Positions 35,180 to 45,077 of a DNA stretch of 64,000 nucleotides are shown here, piece by piece. A program made the translations under genes and the position numbers. Location: positions 2,352,679-2,416,678 of the forward strand of contig NZ_CP041765.1 in the NCBI RefSeq assembly GCF_007559025.1. Direction: 5' to 3'. Under the pieces are notes generated by a model. The model was not told the origin of the DNA. It saw only the letters and a list, made by a program, of their open reading frames with translations, and searched no databases. Position 1 is the first letter of the stretch, and each line of letters begins with the position of its first letter. Source of the stretch: Tomitella fengzijianii (lineage in GTDB: Bacteria; Actinomycetota; Actinomycetes; Mycobacteriales; Mycobacteriaceae).

Positions 35180-37477
35180 GTGCGCGACGAATCAGACGGG
35201 GCCCGGACCGCGAAAACCCGGACCGACATCACCGGGGCCGACGGGGCAGGGTCCGACCGGGCAGAGGCCACCCCACTCGGTCATGCCGGAGTGCCGCCGA
35301 CCGCGGGCGCGCCCGCCGGCGGCCCCGTCGACAACGCCCCGCCGCCGGCCACCACCCCGTCCGCTCCGCCCGCCGCGACGGTGCGGGCCCCCCGCCCGGA
35401 CACCGACCTTCCGCACGACCGCTATCTCAACCGCGAGCTGAGCTGGCTCGACTTCAACTCCCGGGTGCTCGCTCTCGCGGAGGACGCGTCGCTTCCGGTG
35501 CTCGAGCGGGTCAAGTTCCTGGCGATCCACGCGTCGAACCTCGACGAGTTCTACATGGTCCGAGTTGCGGGGCTCGGCCGCCGCGACGAAGCGGGGCTGC
35601 CGGTGCGCTCCGCCGACGGTCTCACGCCCCGGGAGCAACTGCAGCTGATCGGCCGCCGCACGCAGGCCACCGCGGTCACCCACGCGCGGGTGTTCCTCGA
35701 CCACGTGCTGCCCGAGCTCGCGAGCGCGGGCATCCATCTGACCCGCTGGGAAGAGCTCGACGACGACGTCCGCAAGGGGCTCTCCGAGTACTTCCACGAG
35801 CGCGTCTTCCCCGTCCTCACCCCGCTCGCGGTGGACCCCGCGCACCCGTTCCCCTACATCAGCGGATTGAGCCTCAACCTCGCCGTGACGGTGCGGGACG
35901 GCGAATCGGGCGGCGAGCACTTCGCCCGCGTGAAGGTCCCCAAGAACGTCGATCGCTTCGTGCCCGTCGGCACCGGGGCCGGCGACGCGGACCGTGCGGA
36001 TACGGTGACCTTCCTGCCGATCGAGGACCTCATCGCAGCGCACCTGGAAGTGCTCTTCCACGGCATGCAGGTGGTCGAGCACCACGTGTTCCGCGTGACC
36101 CGCAACGCTGACTTCGAGGTCTCGGAGGACCGGGACGAGGATCTGCTGCAGGCGCTCGAACGCGAGTTGGCCCGTCGCCGGTTCGGCTCGCCCGTGCGCC
36201 TCGAGGTGACGGACGATATGAGCGAGCACATGCTCGAGCTGCTGCTGCGCGAGCTCGACGTCAGCCCGGGCGACGTCATCCGCATCCCGGGCATGCTGGA
36301 CCTGACCGGCCTGTGGCAGTTGCACGGGCTCGACAGGCCCGCGCTCAAGGACACCCCGTTCGTCCCCGCGACACCGCCCGCATTCGGCGAGCGGGAGACC
36401 GCCAGGAACGTCTTCTCCGCCCTGCGCCGCGGCGACGTCCTCGTGCACCACCCGTACGACTCGTTCTCCACCTCGGTGCAGCGGTTCATCGAACAGGCCG
36501 CAGCCGACCCGCAGGTTCTCGCCATCAAGCAGACTCTCTACCGCACCTCCGGCGATTCGCCCGTCGTCGACGCGCTCGTGGACGCGGCGGAGGCCGGCAA
36601 GCAGGTGGTGGCCCTCGTGGAGATCAAAGCGCGCTTCGACGAACAGGCCAACATCCGCTGGGCACGCAAGCTCGAAGAGGCCGGAGTGCACGTCGTCTAC
36701 GGGATGGTCGGCCTCAAGACCCATTGCAAGACCTGCCTGGTGGTGCGGCGCGAGGGCGCGGCGATCCGCCGCTACTGCCACATGGGCACCGGTAACTACA
36801 ACCCCAAGACGGCCCGGCTCTACGAGGATGTGGGGCTTTTCACCGCCGACCCGGAGATCGGCGCCGACCTCACCGATCTGTTCAACTCGCTCACCGGGTA
36901 TTCGCGGGTCAACCACTACCGGAATCTGCTGGTCTCCCCGCACGGGATCCGCCGCGGCATCGTCGAGCGCATCTCGGCGGAGATCGACGCCCACCGCGCG
37001 GGGCGCGCCGCGGGGATCCGGCTCAAGGCCAATGCCCTCGTCGACGAGCAGATCATCGACGCCCTCTACCGCGCCTCGCAGGCGGGCGTGCCGGTCGACA
37101 TCGTCGTGCGCGGCATCTGCTGTCTCACACCGGGCGTGCCGGGCCTGAGCGACAACATCCACGTCCGCTCGATCCTCGGCCGGTTCCTCGAGCACTCGCG
37201 CATCCTGCACTTCGTCGGCGCGCAGGAATATTGGATCGGCAGCGCCGACATGATGCACCGGAACCTCGACCGCCGGGTGGAGATCATGGTCCGCGTCGAC
37301 GCCGAGGAGCTCACCCCTGCCCTCGGCAACGTTTTCGACCTGGCTCTCAGCGCGGACACCCGCTGCTGGGTGCTCGGCGCCGACGGCACGTGGAGCGCCT
37401 CACCCACCGGCGGATCGGACGTCCGCGACTACCAGGAGACGCTCCAGCAGGCCAGCCGCAGCGGACCCGCCGACTGA
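35180..37477 (+). CDS. ppk: Polyphosphate kinase 1
   Basis: A 765-residue enzyme polymerising the ATP gamma-phosphate into inorganic polyphosphate. The N domain begins [18 protein letters not shown]; the autophosphorylated-His region is [15 protein letters not shown] and later PLD-like motifs are [18 protein letters not shown] and [20 protein letters not shown] 35180 has GGAAGG 9-14 bases upstream. GTG 35114, which overlaps the cofC stop, and ATG 35162 are alternatives that would add up to 22 residues to an already disordered Pro/Ala-rich tail. Confidence 0.95.
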   Translation: MRDESDGARTAKTRTDITGADGAGSDRAEATPLGHAGVPPTAGAPAGGPVDNAPPPATTPSAPPAATVRAPRPDTDLPHDRYLNRELSWLDFNSRVLALAEDASLPVLERVKFLAIHASNLDEFYMVRVAGLGRRDEAGLPVRSADGLTPREQLQLIGRRTQATAVTHARVFLDHVLPELASAGIHLTRWEELDDDVRKGLSEYFHERVFPVLTPLAVDPAHPFPYISGLSLNLAVTVRDGESGGEHFARVKVPKNVDRFVPVGTGAGDADRADTVTFLPIEDLIAAHLEVLFHGMQVVEHHVFRVTRNADFEVSEDRDEDLLQALERELARRRFGSPVRLEVTDDMSEHMLELLLRELDVSPGDVIRIPGMLDLTGLWQLHGLDRPALKDTPFVPATPPAFGERETARNVFSALRRGDVLVHHPYDSFSTSVQRFIEQAAADPQVLAIKQTLYRTSGDSPVVDALVDAAEAGKQVVALVEIKARFDEQANIRWARKLEEAGVHVVYGMVGLKTHCKTCLVVRREGAAIRRYCHMGTGNYNPKTARLYEDVGLFTADPEIGADLTDLFNSLTGYSRVNHYRNLLVSPHGIRRGIVERISAEIDAHRAGRAAGIRLKANALVDEQIIDALYRASQAGVPVDIVVRGICCLTPGVPGLSDNIHVRSILGRFLEHSRILHFVGAQEYWIGSADMMHRNLDRRVEIMVRVDAEELTPALGNVFDLALSADTRCWVLGADGTWSASPTGGSDVRDYQETLQQASRSGPAD

Positions 37478-37547
37478 TCCGCGCGCCGCGGGCATCGGCC
37501 CGGGGGCGGGTGCCGTCCTGCCCCGGCCCGACGCGCACAATCGGAGC

Positions 37548-38474
37548 GTGAGCATCCAGAGCGGCCCGGCGCAGCAGTCCAGCACAGTCCATGCGGCCGG
37601 GACCGTGTTGTGGCGGTACCGCGGGACGGGCGCGAAGCGGGAGTTCGCGGTGGTGCACCGGCCCGAGTACGACGACTGGTCGCTGCCCAAGGGCAAACTG
37701 GACCCCGGCGAGTCCGCGCCCGCCGCGGCCGTCCGCGAGACCGTCGAGGAAACCGGGTACTCGGCCCGGCTGGGCCGGTATCTGCAGTCGGTGTCCTATC
37801 CCCTCAGCCCGCGCCGCACAAAGACCGTCGACTATTGGGAGGCCCAGGCCGTCGGCGGCAGCTTCCTGCCGAACTCGGAGGTCGACGAATTGCGCTGGGT
37901 GCGTTTCCGGCACGCGGTGGAGATGGTGACCCACGACCTCGACCGGGCCGTTCTCGCGCGCTTCCGCGCGCGGCGCCCCGGCGATTCGACGCTGCTGCTC
38001 ATCCGCCACGCGCGCGCCGGCCGCCGCGGCCGATTCGACGGCCCCGACACCGCCCGTCCGCTCGACGCCAAAGGCCGGGAGCAGGCCCGCCGGCTCGTCG
38101 CGCAGACCGCAGCGTTCCGTCCCGCGGTCGTGTATTCCGCGGACCGCGCACGGTGCGTGGACACCGTCGCCCCACTGGCCCGGGAACTGCGGACCGACGT
38201 CGTCCTGGAGCCGACGTTGTCCGAGGAGGCGTATGCGCTCGATCCGGGTGCAGCACTGCGCCGCATCCAGGAGATCGCGCGCGGAGGTCGCGTCGCCGCC
38301 GTCTGCAGCCAATCGGGTGTGATTCCGGATCTGCTGCGGTGGTGGTCCGCCCGCGATGGGATGACCCTTCCCACCGCTACGACACGCAAGGCGGACACCT
38401 GGGTGCTTACCCTGCGCGCCGGACGGTTGATCGCCGCCGACCGGCTGCCCGCGCCCTCTCCCGTCGCGTCCTGA
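37548..38474 (+). CDS. mutT1: MutT1-type Nudix hydrolase fused to histidine phosphatase
   Basis: A 308-residue two-domain protein. The Nudix box is complete (GKLDPGESAPAAAVRETVEE, then TGY), followed by a histidine-phosphatase domain with LLLIRHARAG. The mycobacterial homologue (Rv2985) sanitises 8-oxo-dGTP/GTP and hydrolyses diadenosine polyphosphates. GTG 37548 is the start. It is downstream of ppk on the same strand and convergent with hupB. Confidence 0.94.
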   Translation: MSIQSGPAQQSSTVHAAGTVLWRYRGTGAKREFAVVHRPEYDDWSLPKGKLDPGESAPAAAVRETVEETGYSARLGRYLQSVSYPLSPRRTKTVDYWEAQAVGGSFLPNSEVDELRWVRFRHAVEMVTHDLDRAVLARFRARRPGDSTLLLIRHARAGRRGRFDGPDTARPLDAKGREQARRLVAQTAAFRPAVVYSADRARCVDTVAPLARELRTDVVLEPTLSEEAYALDPGAALRRIQEIARGGRVAAVCSQSGVIPDLLRWWSARDGMTLPTATTRKADTWVLTLRAGRLIAADRLPAPSPVAS

Positions 38475-38498
38475 CGCCGACCGGGTTCCGGGCGGGGC

Positions 38499-39488
38499 TT
38501 ACTTCGCGGGCGACTTTCTCGCGGGCGACTTGCGCGCCGTCGTCTTCTTCGCAGCCGTCGTCTTCTTCGCCGGCGTGGCCTTTTTCGCCGCGGTGGTCTT
38601 CTTCGCGGCGGTGGTCTTCTTTGCGGCCGTCGCCTTCTTTGCGGCGGTCGTCTTCTTTGCGGCAGTGGTCTTCTTCGCAGCCGACGTCTTCTTCGCCGGC
38701 GTGGACTTCTTCGCCGCCGTCGTCTTCTTCGCCGGCGTGGACTTCTTCGCCGCCGTCGTCTTCTTCGCCGCCGTCGTCTTCTTGGCAGCCGTCGCCTTCG
38801 TAGCCGCGGTCTTCTTCGCGGCCGTCGTCTTCTTCGCCGCCGTCGTCTTCTTGGCAGCCGACGTCTTCTTCGCCGGCGTGGACTTCTTCGCGGCGGCCGT
38901 CGCCTTCGTAGCCGTCGCCTTCGCAGCCGCAGTCTTCTTCGCGGCGGTCGACTTGGCGGCGGTCTTCTTCGCCGGCGCCGCCTTCGCAGCCGCGGTCTTG
39001 TTCGCGGCGGTCGTCTTCGCGGCGGTCTTCTTCGCCGGCGCCGCCTTCGCAGCCGCAGTCTTCTTCGCCGGCGTGGACTTCTTCGCGGCTGTCGACTTGG
39101 CGGCCGTCTTCTTCGCCGGCGTCGCCTTCTTCGCTGCGGGAGCAGACGCCGCGGGCAGCGTGGGAGCGCCGGAGCCTCGTTTGACGGCGACGCCGGAGGT
39201 ACTGAGTTTCTGTTTGCCGGAGACGAGTTCCTTGAACTGCGCTCCCGGGCGGAACGCGGGAACCCGTGTAGCGCGCACCCGCACCGTCTCGCCCGTCCTC
39301 GGATTCCGGGCCACACGCGGTGCCCGGGCGCGCTTCTCGAAGACGCCGAATCCGGTGATGGTCACGTTCTCGCCGGCGTGCACCGCACGGACCACGGCGT
39401 CGACGAATCCCTCGACCACCGCCGTCGTCGTGCGGCGCTCGGTGCCCAGCTTCTCGACCAGACCATCGATGAGTTCTGCCTTGTTCAT
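38499..39488 (-). CDS. hupB: HupB, HU-type nucleoid protein with very long Lys/Ala tail
   Basis: A 329-residue histone-like protein. Residues 1-95 are a standard HU fold ([40 protein letters not shown]). The rest is a eukaryotic histone-H1-like tail built from repeats such as [15 protein letters not shown] and AAPAKKTAA, ending [12 protein letters not shown]. tuberculosis HupB is 214 residues, so the tail here is over 100 residues longer. ATG 39488 has a strong GGGAGG upstream. The repetitive tail produces a hydrophobic shadow frame on the other strand that is not a gene. Confidence 0.95.
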   Translation of the reverse strand: MNKAELIDGLVEKLGTERRTTTAVVEGFVDAVVRAVHAGENVTITGFGVFEKRARAPRVARNPRTGETVRVRATRVPAFRPGAQFKELVSGKQKLSTSGVAVKRGSGAPTLPAASAPAAKKATPAKKTAAKSTAAKKSTPAKKTAAAKAAPAKKTAAKTTAANKTAAAKAAPAKKTAAKSTAAKKTAAAKATATKATAAAKKSTPAKKTSAAKKTTAAKKTTAAKKTAATKATAAKKTTAAKKTTAAKKSTPAKKTTAAKKSTPAKKTSAAKKTTAAKKTTAAKKATAAKKTTAAKKTTAAKKATPAKKTTAAKKTTARKSPARKSPAK

Positions 39489-39667
39489 CAGAAAGACCTC
39501 CCCTGACCGTGTTCCTGTCGCGGACCATTTGCACGCCACGATAAACCGGGTTCGCCGTGCCCGTGGGCTTCCACAGCAAACTTGATCCGGAATTCTAACG
39601 CGCAATTGCGTTCTGGGCAGGTTCTCGGAGATCTTCCGCTCTGGTGGGCGCGTCCCGGAGCAGGGCC

Positions 39668-40273
39668 TCAGCCGGCAGCGGGCTCAGGCAGCGTGAGCGG
39701 TTTCCATTGCGGGCGTTGCTGCTCGAAGGCGTCGATCGCATCCTCGACGCGCAGGGTCAGGCCGATGTCGTCGAGCCCTTCGAGCAGCCGCCACCTGGTG
39801 TAATCGTCGATTTCGAACGGGACGACGAGGGTGCCCGCACTCACAGTCTTGGCCTGCAGATCCACGGTCAGCTCCGTGCCGGGGCGCTCCTCGATCGCCT
39901 TCCACAACAGCTCGACGTCATGCTGATCGACCTCGGCAGCAACCAGGCCCTGCTTGCCGGCGTTGCCGCGGAAGATATCGGCGAACCGGGACGAGATGAC
40001 CACGCGGAACCCGTAATCGGACAGCGCCCACACCGCATGCTCGCGCGATGATCCGGTCCCGAAATCCGGCCCCGCGACCAGGACGGAACCACGGTCGTAT
40101 GGAGCCGTGTTGAGAATGAACTGCGGATCGCCGCGCCAGGCCGCGAACAGCGCGTCCTCGAAGCCTGTGCGTGTCACCCGCTTGAGGTATACGGCCGGAA
40201 TGATCTGGTCGGTGTCGACATTCGAACGTCGCAGGGGCACACCGATACCGGTGTGGGTGGTGAAGGGCTCCAT
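39668..40273 (-). CDS. leuD: 3-isopropylmalate dehydratase small subunit
   Basis: A 201-residue subunit of the isopropylmalate isomerase of leucine synthesis. Conserved features: [19 protein letters not shown] and [17 protein letters not shown], where GSSREHA is the swivel-domain signature. It follows leuC by 66 bases on the same strand and partners with it. Confidence 0.97.
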   Translation of the reverse strand: MEPFTTHTGIGVPLRRSNVDTDQIIPAVYLKRVTRTGFEDALFAAWRGDPQFILNTAPYDRGSVLVAGPDFGTGSSREHAVWALSDYGFRVVISSRFADIFRGNAGKQGLVAAEVDQHDVELLWKAIEERPGTELTVDLQAKTVSAGTLVVPFEIDDYTRWRLLEGLDDIGLTLRVEDAIDAFEQQRPQWKPLTLPEPAAG

Positions 40274-40339
40274 GTTTCTCGATTCCCGTCTGTGCTGTGC
40301 GTGCGGATCAGGGGTTGCGCGGGGAGCGCGCGGGCGCGG

Positions 40340-41782
40340 CTAGCCCAGGTCGGCGGGCGCGGAGAGCGTGCCGCGCACGGCGGTCGCCGCCGCCACCGCC
40401 GGCGACACCAGGTGCGTGCGCCCCCCTTTTCCCTGCCTGCCTTCGAAATTGCGGTTGGATGTGGACGCGCACCGCTGGCCGGGCGAGAGCTGGTCGGGAT
40501 TCATCCCCAGGCACATCGAGCATCCGGCCTGCCGCCATTCCGCTCCCGCCGCGGCGAAGACCTCGCCGAGGCCCTCGTCATCCGCCTGCGCGCGCACTCG
40601 CATCGAGCCCGGCACCACGAGCATCCGCACGCCCTCAGCCACTTTCCGGCCACGGAGCACGTCGGCGACCACGCGCAGATCCTCGATCCGGCCATTGGTG
40701 CACGAACCGACGAAGACGGTGTCGACGGCGATGTCGCGCAGTGGCGTGCCCGGACGCAGATCCATGTACTTCAGGGCCGATTCCACGCCGGCGGCGGTGT
40801 CGGCATCGGCGATCGCCGCGGGGTCGGGCACCGAAGCGCCCAGAGGAGAACCCTGGCCGGGGTTGGTCCCCCAGGTGACGAAAGGGGTCAGCGTGGCCGC
40901 GTCGATGCGGACCTCCTTGTCGAAGACCGCACCCTCGTCGGTGCGCAGGTCCCGCCAGTGGGCCACGGCCGCGTCCCAATCCGCCCCTTCCGGCGCGTGC
41001 GGGCGGCCTTTGATGAACTCGTAGGTGGTCTCGTCGGGTGCCACCATGCCGGCCCGCGCGCCGGCCTCGATCGACATGTTGCAGATCGTCATCCGCGACT
41101 CCATCGACAGCGCGCGGATCGCCTCGCCGCGGTACTCGATGACGTGCCCCTGGCCGCCGCCGGTGCCGATCTCCGCGATCACCGCCAGGATCAGGTCCTT
41201 CGCCGTCACCCCGTCGGGCAGGATGCCGTCGACGGTGACCGCCATGGTCTTGAACGGACGCAGCGACAGCGTCTGCGTCGCCATCACGTGCTCGACCTCG
41301 GACGTGCCGATCCCCATGGCCAACGCGCCGAACGCCCCGTGCGTGGAGGTATGGCTGTCGCCGCACACCACGGTCATCCCCGGCTGCGTCAGCCCCAGCT
41401 GCGGTCCCACCACGTGCACAATGCCCTGCTCGATGTCCCCCATGGGGTGCAGACGCACGCCGAACTCCTCGCAGTTGCGGCGCAGGGTTTCGACCTGCGT
41501 GCGCGAGGTCGGATCGGCGATCGGCCTGTCGATGTCGATCGTCGGGACGTTGTGGTCCTCGGTGGCGATCGTCAGGTCCGGCCGCCGCAGCCGCCGCCCG
41601 CCGAGACGCAGGCCCTCGAACGCCTGCGGGCTCGTGACCTCGTGCACCAGGTGCAGGTCGATGTAGATCAGGTCCGGCTTGCGCTGTGCGCCCTCACCCT
41701 CCCCCTTGACGACGACGTGCTCGTCCCAGACCTTCTCCGCGAGAGTGCGGGGTCCCGACGCCCGAGTCGCTCCATCACTCAT
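40340..41782 (-). CDS. leuC: 3-isopropylmalate dehydratase large subunit
   Basis: A 480-residue aconitase-family subunit with a [4Fe-4S] cluster. Cysteine ligands are in [14 protein letters not shown] and [10 protein letters not shown]; substrate-binding motifs include [20 protein letters not shown] 41782 is chosen; an upstream TTG at 41791 is possible. Its promoter region is shared with the divergent IclR-type gene, whose probable operator lies at 41843-41878. Confidence 0.97.
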   Translation of the reverse strand: MSDGATRASGPRTLAEKVWDEHVVVKGEGEGAQRKPDLIYIDLHLVHEVTSPQAFEGLRLGGRRLRRPDLTIATEDHNVPTIDIDRPIADPTSRTQVETLRRNCEEFGVRLHPMGDIEQGIVHVVGPQLGLTQPGMTVVCGDSHTSTHGAFGALAMGIGTSEVEHVMATQTLSLRPFKTMAVTVDGILPDGVTAKDLILAVIAEIGTGGGQGHVIEYRGEAIRALSMESRMTICNMSIEAGARAGMVAPDETTYEFIKGRPHAPEGADWDAAVAHWRDLRTDEGAVFDKEVRIDAATLTPFVTWGTNPGQGSPLGASVPDPAAIADADTAAGVESALKYMDLRPGTPLRDIAVDTVFVGSCTNGRIEDLRVVADVLRGRKVAEGVRMLVVPGSMRVRAQADDEGLGEVFAAAGAEWRQAGCSMCLGMNPDQLSPGQRCASTSNRNFEGRQGKGGRTHLVSPAVAAATAVRGTLSAPADLG

Positions 41783-41842
41783 GCCAACCAAATCCCTTCA
41801 CCGCGCCGTCCCTCGGCCCGAACACCGGCCCCGACCGTGGAA

Positions 41843-41878
41843 TCTCAACATGCGAGACGATAATATCGTTCTGTGAGA
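41843..41878. promoter_or_regulatory. leuC / IclR-gene divergent operator
   Basis: An inner inverted repeat ACGAT-AAT-ATCGT (41857-41869) is flanked by outer half-sites TCTCA (41843-41847) and TGAGA (41874-41878). TAATAT (41861-41866) is a good -10 element for the IclR gene, placing its transcription start at or next to the GTG start codon, so that message is probably leaderless. In Corynebacterium the homologous IclR protein LtbR represses leuCD and leuB; the same role is inferred here. Confidence 0.55.
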
Positions 41879-42574
41879 CATCATAGCGGCATCGGAGTCC
41901 TCGACAAGGCGATGGGGGTTCTCCTGGCGGCCGCCGAGCACCCGTGCAACCTCTCCCAACTCTGCGAACGCACCGCACTGCCGCGCGCGACCGCCCATCG
42001 TCTCGCCGTGGGCCTGGAGACGCACGGCATGCTGCTCCGCAATGGGGACGGGCTCTGGCAGATCGGCCCGCGGGTGGGCGAGCTCGCTTCCGCGGTGCAG
42101 GATCCGCTGATCGACGCCGCCGCGCATGTCCTCCCCCGGCTTCGCGACATCACGGGCGAGTCGGTGCAGCTCTACCGCCGTGACGGCACCGAGCGGGTCT
42201 GCATCGCCGGCGCCGAGCCGCCTTCCGGGCTGCGCGACACGGTGCCCACGGGCACCCGGCTGCCCATGACCGCGGGTTCCGGAGCGAAGGTGCTCGCGGC
42301 CTGGTGTGCCGATCACGTGCGCAAGGATCTGCTCAGAGAGGCCCAATTCACCGAGCGGACCCTGGCCGAGGTGCGCCGGCGCGGATGGGCGCAGTCCAGC
42401 GCCGAAAGGGAGCGGGGCGTCGCCAGTGTCGCGGCCCCCATCCGGGACCCGCGCGGCGCCGTCGTGGCCGCGATCTCGGTGTCGGGGCCCACCGACAGGA
42501 TCGGCCGCCGCCCCGGCACACGCTGGGCGGACGACCTGCTCGCCGCCGCAGATGCGCTGCAGCGCAGGCTCTGA
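41873..42574 (+). CDS. ltbR: IclR-family regulator of leucine synthesis (LtbR-like)
   Basis: A 233-residue IclR protein: N-terminal winged helix (CNLSQLCERTALPRATAHRL) and C-terminal effector domain (RRGWAQSSAERERGVASVAA). It is divergent from leuC, as in C. glutamicum (LtbR) and M. tuberculosis (Rv2989). The GTG at 41873 lies inside the operator and just after the -10 element. Regulation of leuCD is inferred from position and family, not shown by sequence. Confidence 0.88.
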   Translation: MRHHSGIGVLDKAMGVLLAAAEHPCNLSQLCERTALPRATAHRLAVGLETHGMLLRNGDGLWQIGPRVGELASAVQDPLIDAAAHVLPRLRDITGESVQLYRRDGTERVCIAGAEPPSGLRDTVPTGTRLPMTAGSGAKVLAAWCADHVRKDLLREAQFTERTLAEVRRRGWAQSSAERERGVASVAAPIRDPRGAVVAAISVSGPTDRIGRRPGTRWADDLLAAADALQRRL

Positions 42575-42612
42575 TCCGCCCGCTGCCGGTAACGAAGCCG
42601 TGACCGGACCGA

Positions 42613-42618
42613 TATACT
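42613..42618 (+). promoter_or_regulatory. -10 element for the small ORF
   Basis: TATACT at 42613-42618 is a strong -10 match; the -35 position holds TAACGA, a weak match at 17 bases. A start near 42625 would give the small ORF a leader of about 70 bases. Confidence 0.4.
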
Positions 42619-42693
42619 CTGCGGGCGGCGCGGCTGCGGTGACGTCGCTCCAGTACCGCCATGCACCTATGTGCAGTCAGAAAGGACCCGCCC

Positions 42694-42813
42694 ATGCCCA
42701 TTGACCAGATCGTCGGCTCCAGCCTCGGAATCCCGTCCTTCTTCATCGTGAAGCTCGCCCAGCTGTCCGTCGTCATCCAGGGACGGGCCGGACTGGACTC
42801 GCTGCTGAGCTGA
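42694..42813 (+). CDS. 39-residue hydrophobic small protein, function unknown
   Basis: ATG 42694 opens a 39-codon frame reading MPIDQIVGSSLGIPSFFIVK then LAQLSVVIQGRAGLDSLLS. GAAAGGA is seven bases upstream, a -10 element lies at 42613, and a strong terminator follows at 42832-42862, so this is a self-contained transcription unit. The middle is hydrophobic (residues about 13-29) and could form one amphipathic or membrane helix. No family is recognised. Small mycolate-membrane porins of corynebacteria (PorA/PorH) are of similar size, but no sequence likeness is evident. It could be a membrane peptide or a small-RNA-encoded micropeptide. Confidence 0.55.
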   Translation: MPIDQIVGSSLGIPSFFIVKLAQLSVVIQGRAGLDSLLS

Positions 42814-42831
42814 CAGCCACGCAGAACACCG

Positions 42832-42862
42832 CGCCCCCAACCGGCCCTGCCGGATGGGGGCG
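42832..42862 (+). terminator. Terminator of the small ORF
   Basis: CGCCCCC (42832-42838) pairs with GGGGGCG (42856-42862); CCGG pairs within the loop add stability, and TTCGTGT follows. It ends the short transcript at 42.6-42.9 kb. Confidence 0.65.
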
Positions 42863-42967
42863 TTCGTGTATTCGAAGGACCGCACGGAGCCGCGCACTCG
42901 TTGCACCGGCCCGGAGCCTGACCAAGAAAGCGGGCCCACCTCCGATGAGAGGTGAGCCCGCTTGTTG

Positions 42968-43040
42968 TAGCCCCGACGGGATTCGAACCCGCGTTACCGC
43001 CTTGAGAGGGCGGCGTCCTAGGCCTCTAGACGACGGGGCC
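42968..43040 (-). tRNA. tRNA-Glu (CUC)
   Basis: A 73-base cloverleaf on the minus strand: acceptor GGCCCCG pairs with CGGGGCT, the anticodon arm is CCGCC-CTCTCAA-GGCGG with anticodon CUC, and the T arm has GGTTCGAATCC. CCA is not encoded. It lies in the same tRNA pair upstream of leuC as in M. tuberculosis, next to gltX, the enzyme that charges it. Confidence 0.93.
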
Positions 43041-43241
43041 AGGAACTTGCCGTGTATTCACTTGTCACCAGGTTTCCCCGACTACGACCGCATCCGGGCA
43101 CAGCATTGACCTTCGCGCTGTGATCGGTGAGCCCCAGCCAGTTTAACCGGCTCGAATCCGCTCTCCAAATCGCCTCCGCGACCGAACTCGGCGCAGTGTC
43201 GTCGGGCTTTACCCCCCGGCGACGGCGAGAACGAACTCTTC

Positions 43242-43314
43242 GCTGGGGTACCAGGACTCGAACCTAGAATGGCTGAACCAGAATCAGCTGTGTTGCCAAT
43301 TACACCATACCCCA
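43242..43314 (-). tRNA. tRNA-Gln (CUG)
   Basis: A cloverleaf on the minus strand: acceptor TGGGGTA pairs with TACCCCA, the anticodon loop is TTCTGGT with anticodon CUG, and the T arm has GGTTCGAGTCC. A non-discriminating gltX and gatB in this window suggest the indirect Glu-tRNA(Gln) amidation route for charging it. Confidence 0.93.
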
Positions 43315-43532
43315 TCGCTTCGAACAGGCACGCGAACGATCCGGCATTCACCGGCTTCCCGCGCTCCCGCTCGAACGTTGAGAACACTACCAGGGCCTCC
43401 CCCGGTTTACACAAATCGACTGGTGGTGGCACCCCTCACTCCGGGGCGCCACCAGCCCATCGGCGCAGGCCGGGGCGCTCCCGGCCGCCCGCCCCACAGG
43501 TCCATCCGGCACTGCGGGGCGAGCCGGGCGGG

Positions 43533-45023
43533 TTATTCGGCTGCGGTGGCCGCGGCGAGTTCAGCCGCCGCAGCGAGCCGGCGCATGCTCCGCTCCCGGC
43601 CCAGCAGCTCCATCGACTCGAACAGCGGCGGGCTGATGTGCGAGCCGCTCACGGCCACCCGGACCGGCCCGAAGGCCTTGCGTGGCTTGATGCCCAGACC
43701 GTCCACGAGCGCGTCCTTGAGCGCCTGCTCGATCGCCTCGGTGGTCCACTCGCCCAGCCCCTCCAGGGCCGCGGTGGCCGCCGTGATCACCGGCACCGCA
43801 TCCTCCTTGAGGTTCTTGGCCGCAGACTTCTCGTCGATGACGAACTCGGCGTCCGGGGCGAACAGGAAGCGCAACAGCCCCCAGGCATCGGAAAGTACGA
43901 CGATGCGCGTCTGCACCAGGTCCGCAGCCGACCGCCACACCGCGTCATCGACGTCCGCGGACAGCTGACCCGTCTCGGTGAGGAACGCACGCAGGCGATC
44001 CGCGAAGTCCACCGGCTCGAGCAGACGGATGTGCTCGGCGTTGATCGCGTCGGCCTTCTTCTGGTCGAAGCGGGCCGGGTTGGAATTGACCGACCCGATG
44101 TCGAAGGCCGCGACCATCTCGTCCATCGAGAACACGTCGTGATCGTCGGAGATCCCCCAGCCCAACAGTGCCAGGTAATTGAGCAGCCCCTCCGGGATGA
44201 AGCCGCGGTCGCGGTGGTGGAACAGGCTGGACTCCGGGTCCCGCTTGGAGAGCTTCTTATTGCCCGCACCCATCACGAAAGGCAGGTGGCCGAACCGCGG
44301 GGTGAACTCCGCCACGCCGATCCGCTCGAGGGCCGCATACAGCGCGAGCTGCCGCGGCGTGCTGGAGAGCAGGTCTTCGCCGCGCAGCACGTGGGTGATG
44401 CCCATCATCGCGTCGTCGACCGGATTGACCAGGGTGTACAGCGGCACACCGTTGCCCCGGGTCAGGGCGAAGTCCGGGACGCTTCCTGCCCGGAAGGAGA
44501 CCTCCCCTCGCACGAGGTCCGTCCACGTCAGTTCCTCGTCGGGCATCCGCAGGCGAACCACGGGCCTGCGCCCCTCCTCGACGAATGCCGCCCGCTGAGC
44601 CTCGGTGAGCCCGCGGTCGAAGTTGTCGTAGCCCAGCTTCGGGTCACGGCCGGCAGCGCGGTGACGCTCCTCGACCTCCTCCGGGGTGGAGAACGACTCG
44701 TAGGCATCGCCGGACTCCACGAGCCGCCGCACCACGTCCAGATGGAGATCGCGACGCTGCGACTGCCGGTACGGTGCGTGCGGGCCTCCGATGTCCGGCC
44801 CCTCGTCCCAGTCGAGCCCCAGCCACTGCAGCGCGTCGATGATCGCGTGGTAGGACTCCTCACTGTCCCGCGCGGCATCGGTGTCTTCGATCCGGAAGAC
44901 CAGCTTGCCTCCGGTGTGCCGGGCGTATGCCCAGTTGAACAACGCGGTACGCACGAGTCCCACGTGCGGGGTGCCGGTGGGCGACGGGCAGAATCTGACG
45001 CGGACGGGTGACGGAGTGCTCAT
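43533..45023 (-). CDS. gltX: Glutamate-tRNA ligase
   Basis: A 496-residue class-I aminoacyl-tRNA synthetase. The HIGH-like motif is [18 protein letters not shown] and the KMSKS-like motif is [11 protein letters not shown]. In actinobacteria this enzyme usually also charges tRNA-Gln with Glu, corrected by GatCAB (gatB is at 60435). ATG 45023 is the start. Immediately downstream are the tRNA-Gln and tRNA-Glu genes. Confidence 0.97.
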   Translation of the reverse strand: MSTPSPVRVRFCPSPTGTPHVGLVRTALFNWAYARHTGGKLVFRIEDTDAARDSEESYHAIIDALQWLGLDWDEGPDIGGPHAPYRQSQRRDLHLDVVRRLVESGDAYESFSTPEEVEERHRAAGRDPKLGYDNFDRGLTEAQRAAFVEEGRRPVVRLRMPDEELTWTDLVRGEVSFRAGSVPDFALTRGNGVPLYTLVNPVDDAMMGITHVLRGEDLLSSTPRQLALYAALERIGVAEFTPRFGHLPFVMGAGNKKLSKRDPESSLFHHRDRGFIPEGLLNYLALLGWGISDDHDVFSMDEMVAAFDIGSVNSNPARFDQKKADAINAEHIRLLEPVDFADRLRAFLTETGQLSADVDDAVWRSAADLVQTRIVVLSDAWGLLRFLFAPDAEFVIDEKSAAKNLKEDAVPVITAATAALEGLGEWTTEAIEQALKDALVDGLGIKPRKAFGPVRVAVSGSHISPPLFESMELLGRERSMRRLAAAAELAAATAAE

Positions 45024-45077
45024 GACCTGCAGCCTAGTCGGCGCACGACGGATGCCCCGCAGCCGTGGCCCCCGCGG

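Noticed and set aside
38530-39585. Long plus-strand frame encoding a hydrophobic FFAAVV-repeat protein
   Set aside because: It is the exact antisense of the hupB Lys/Ala tail; HU-domain homology, ribosome-binding site and codon bias all support the minus strand.
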